From an uncultured Truepera sp. (lineage in GTDB: Bacteria; Deinococcota; Deinococci; Deinococcales; Trueperaceae), in the NCBI GenBank assembly GCA_902806425.1, contig CADCWP010000002.1, positions 1,924-44,681 of the forward strand: DNA of 42,758 bases, read 5' to 3'. Below are positions 41,009 through 42,758 of the stretch, piece after piece (the stretch's first letter is position 1; every line of letters starts with the position of its first letter). Under the pieces are notes generated by a model. The model worked only from the letters and a program-made list of their open reading frames with translations. It had not been told where the DNA came from and did no database searches. The position numbers and the translations under genes are program-made.

Positions 41009-41014
41009 ACTCTA
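41009..41014 (-). promoter_or_regulatory. -10 box of the membrane protein-S66 peptidase operon
   Basis: TAGAGT on the minus strand, 6 bases before the ATG at 41002. TTTAAA on the same strand 18 bases upstream could be a -35. Confidence 0.5.
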
Positions 41015-41175
41015 CGTCAGACGGATTAGGTCTTTAAACTCTTACTCTTGCCTTACACATTGGCGTATGCGGCTGAGACCGCTTTGCCTGCTATATTATA
41101 ACGGGCATTCCTACCAAGACACACGTAGCTTGCTGGGAGCGCCCGTCTTGACGAGGTGACGGATCTAGTGAGCCA

Positions 41176-42758
41176 TCACTGCAAAAAGCGGCTTCCGTGG
41201 GCTTCAGTCCGCTCCAGCGGCGCAGCAGAGGGGAGTGGCGGTGGTGGGGAGGCCGGTTTTTGCGGCCCGTTCCCGTTAGCGGCATCAAAAATATCTTCCG
41301 CGATGAGAAGACCCAGCGGCACGCCTCCGTAGGGATTTCCATCGTCGTCCGTTCTGTAGACATCGGGCTTAGGGTCATTTTTGTCGGTGACAACGAAGGC
41401 ATCAAAGACCCAGTGGACGCCCAGGTAGACGCGACTACGCCCGTTTTCCAGAATCATTTGCCACAACCCCTTGGGGTCGCTGGAGTTCGGCGGGGCTTTG
41501 GGGAAACTGCGTAGGTGCCTGGGTCTCACTGCTCCGGTGTTGTCCGTGTTGATGCCATTGAACTCATCGGATACAAAGTCAAGACCGTCGAATAAGGCAT
41601 CGTTGTCCAGGCTTTGATTGCCATATCTTCCACCCTGACCATAGAAGAGTCGCGTAATGTGGAAGGCGGCAGCACCGAAAGTGGCGTGGCCCGACGGATA
41701 GGCTGGGAAGGGAGGTGTGAAGTTCTTCCCAATGCGGTTGGTATTAGGCGCACCTAGAGGTAGCCACAATGGGTCGCAGTCGTTGGATATGTTGTCCTTA
41801 CCTACTGTCGCGCCCGGCCCCATTGATGTGTCATGTTCGCGGATGCCGACCACCGGCCGCCAGTATTCGTGAATGTACTTTTGTTCCCAGGCTAGGATGC
41901 CAGCATCGGCCATCGCCACGTTCACGAGCGCAAACAATCGAGCGTTTTGTGCCGGTGTGTTGGGCGCTCCGGTGGCAGGATTGGGTTCGTTGATTGCAAC
42001 CTTGCGAATGATCTGGTTGTACAGACGGGGCGGCGTGCCCAGTTGAGGCACGCCATCATACGCCCAGTAAATGCCGATGAGCGTTTGATCGACGGTCCTG
42101 CCGGGTGCGAAATTAGGCAGAGTTCCCATCAGTTCAGGCTTGATGCCTCTGCCGCGCACTTCTCTCAAGGCTCTTTTGTACTCAGCCTTAGAGCTACTCG
42201 AGGAGCCGGGGCCGTCGAACGGCGGCTTAGCCAGAGCATGCCGCACCGTGATGGCAAAGCCTTTTGACTGCTTTCCATAGTCTGGAGCGTGAAACCCCTG
42301 GGTAGGATTGTCAGGGTCGGGGCGATGTTTGCCGCGATCCGGCGAAGGCTTATAGGTAGTCGAGCCAGCGCCAGGGTCGCCCGTCCTGTCCATCAGAATT
42401 GCGTTGGCGACGGCCACTCCGAAGCCGTGACTGGCATTGGCCTTGTCGCCTGCTCCGGCCAGGATGGAGTCAAAGAACGGCACTTGACTCGGAAACAATT
42501 TTGACAAGGTTGTGTGAGCGGCCGCCGCGACTGCCGCATCGACTGATGTGCCCGGAGCAGGTGACGCCGGGCTGGGCAAGTAAGGCGTGAGGCCAGCCGC
42601 CGTATCGACACCGGCATAAGCGTCATACATCGCTAAGTGAACAATCGCCAACGCGCGGGAACTTAGCGTCGGTCCGTTTTGTTCACCCTGTCCGTTGGTA
42701 TGACTGACGCGGTTGGCTTCGAGTGCGACTTCGTTCCACAGCAAAATCGGGTCTGGCA
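41176..42758 (-). CDS. Vanadium-dependent haloperoxidase, cut at its N-terminus by the window
   Basis: At least 527 residues, open to the window edge. Family marks: LLWNEVALEANRVSH near the N-terminus, KYIHEYWRPVVGIR (vanadate-binding Lys and Arg), PAYPSGHATFGAA (Ser-Gly-His) and SRVYLGVHWVFDA (Arg and the vanadate-ligating His). All ligand residues are present. Such enzymes oxidise halides with hydrogen peroxide and are related to PAP2 phosphatases. Hand counts of two 60-base lines give 30 and 35 G+C, against 42 in a line of lpxA, and the protein is rich in Asn and Asp; recent transfer is possible. The TTG at 42742 is probably not the start, since PDPI precedes LLWNEV in frame. Confidence 0.88.
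   Translation of the reverse strand, partial: PDPILLWNEVALEANRVSHTNGQGEQNGPTLSSRALAIVHLAMYDAYAGVDTAAGLTPYLPSPASPAPGTSVDAAVAAAAHTTLSKLFPSQVPFFDSILAGAGDKANASHGFGVAVANAILMDRTGDPGAGSTTYKPSPDRGKHRPDPDNPTQGFHAPDYGKQSKGFAITVRHALAKPPFDGPGSSSSSKAEYKRALREVRGRGIKPELMGTLPNFAPGRTVDQTLIGIYWAYDGVPQLGTPPRLYNQIIRKVAINEPNPATGAPNTPAQNARLFALVNVAMADAGILAWEQKYIHEYWRPVVGIREHDTSMGPGATVGKDNISNDCDPLWLPLGAPNTNRIGKNFTPPFPAYPSGHATFGAAAFHITRLFYGQGGRYGNQSLDNDALFDGLDFVSDEFNGINTDNTGAVRPRHLRSFPKAPPNSSDPKGLWQMILENGRSRVYLGVHWVFDAFVVTDKNDPKPDVYRTDDDGNPYGGVPLGLLIAEDIFDAANGNGPQKPASPPPPLPSAAPLERTEAHGSRFLQ

Noticed and set aside
1-42758. CRISPR arrays, rRNA genes, insertion sequences
   Set aside because: No regularly spaced repeats, rRNA signatures, transposase frames or terminal inverted repeats were seen.

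Overview
This is a GC-rich, gene-dense bacterial chromosome segment with short intergenic gaps and many 4-base start/stop overlaps. Many genes have a TANNNT -10 box only 5-8 bases before the start codon and no ribosome binding site, which means leaderless mRNAs. That habit, with the protein set (didermic envelope genes, MreB, PASTA protein, Rex, omega subunit), suggests Deinococcota, most likely a Truepera-like lineage. This placement is inference.

Layout. 1-9.7 kb (minus strand): the start of a cation/proton antiporter behind a possible attenuator, then a tightly coupled lipid A-type cluster read right to left: S55-peptidase-like protein, lpxD, lpxC, Gfo/Idh oxidoreductase, fabZ, lpxA, an lpxB-like gene, an MsbA-like ABC half-transporter and a SAM methyltransferase. 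9.8-15.5 kb (minus): mreB, tsaB, tsaE, then a two-gene unit of unknown function (a four-segment membrane protein and a coiled-coil protein with a possible Roadblock-like C-terminus). 15.6-20.8 kb (plus): gmk, rpoZ, coaBC, argR and an exported TPR protein. 20.8-26.6 kb (minus): a PASTA protein with a remnant kinase-like head, a decayed reading frame, ftsH and glgC. 26.7-28.3 kb (plus): an unknown gene coupled to rlmN. 28.35-29.0 kb (minus): a sulfotransferase. 29.2-37.3 kb (plus): TPR protein, SPOR-domain protein, rex, two lipoproteins (the second with PKD domains), a polyprenyl diphosphate synthase and an unknown protein. 37.2-42.8 kb: a minus-strand SDR/DUF2867 protein, a deletion scar joining two broken genes head to head, an S66 peptidase, a four-helix membrane protein, and a lower-GC vanadium-dependent haloperoxidase cut by the window edge.

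Most notable points. (1) Three genes without a ribosome binding site (the S55 gene, mreB, gmk) are each preceded by a 16-23 codon mini-ORF that begins just after a -10 box and ends overlapping the main start codon by 4-11 bases, which looks like leaderless mini-ORFs delivering ribosomes to the next gene. (2) A nearly complete early lipid A gene set includes a sugar dehydrogenase-type gene. (3) A scar at about 39.09 kb has removed the 5' ends of a symporter and a deaminase; the deaminase also has TGA where its first zinc-binding cysteine should be.
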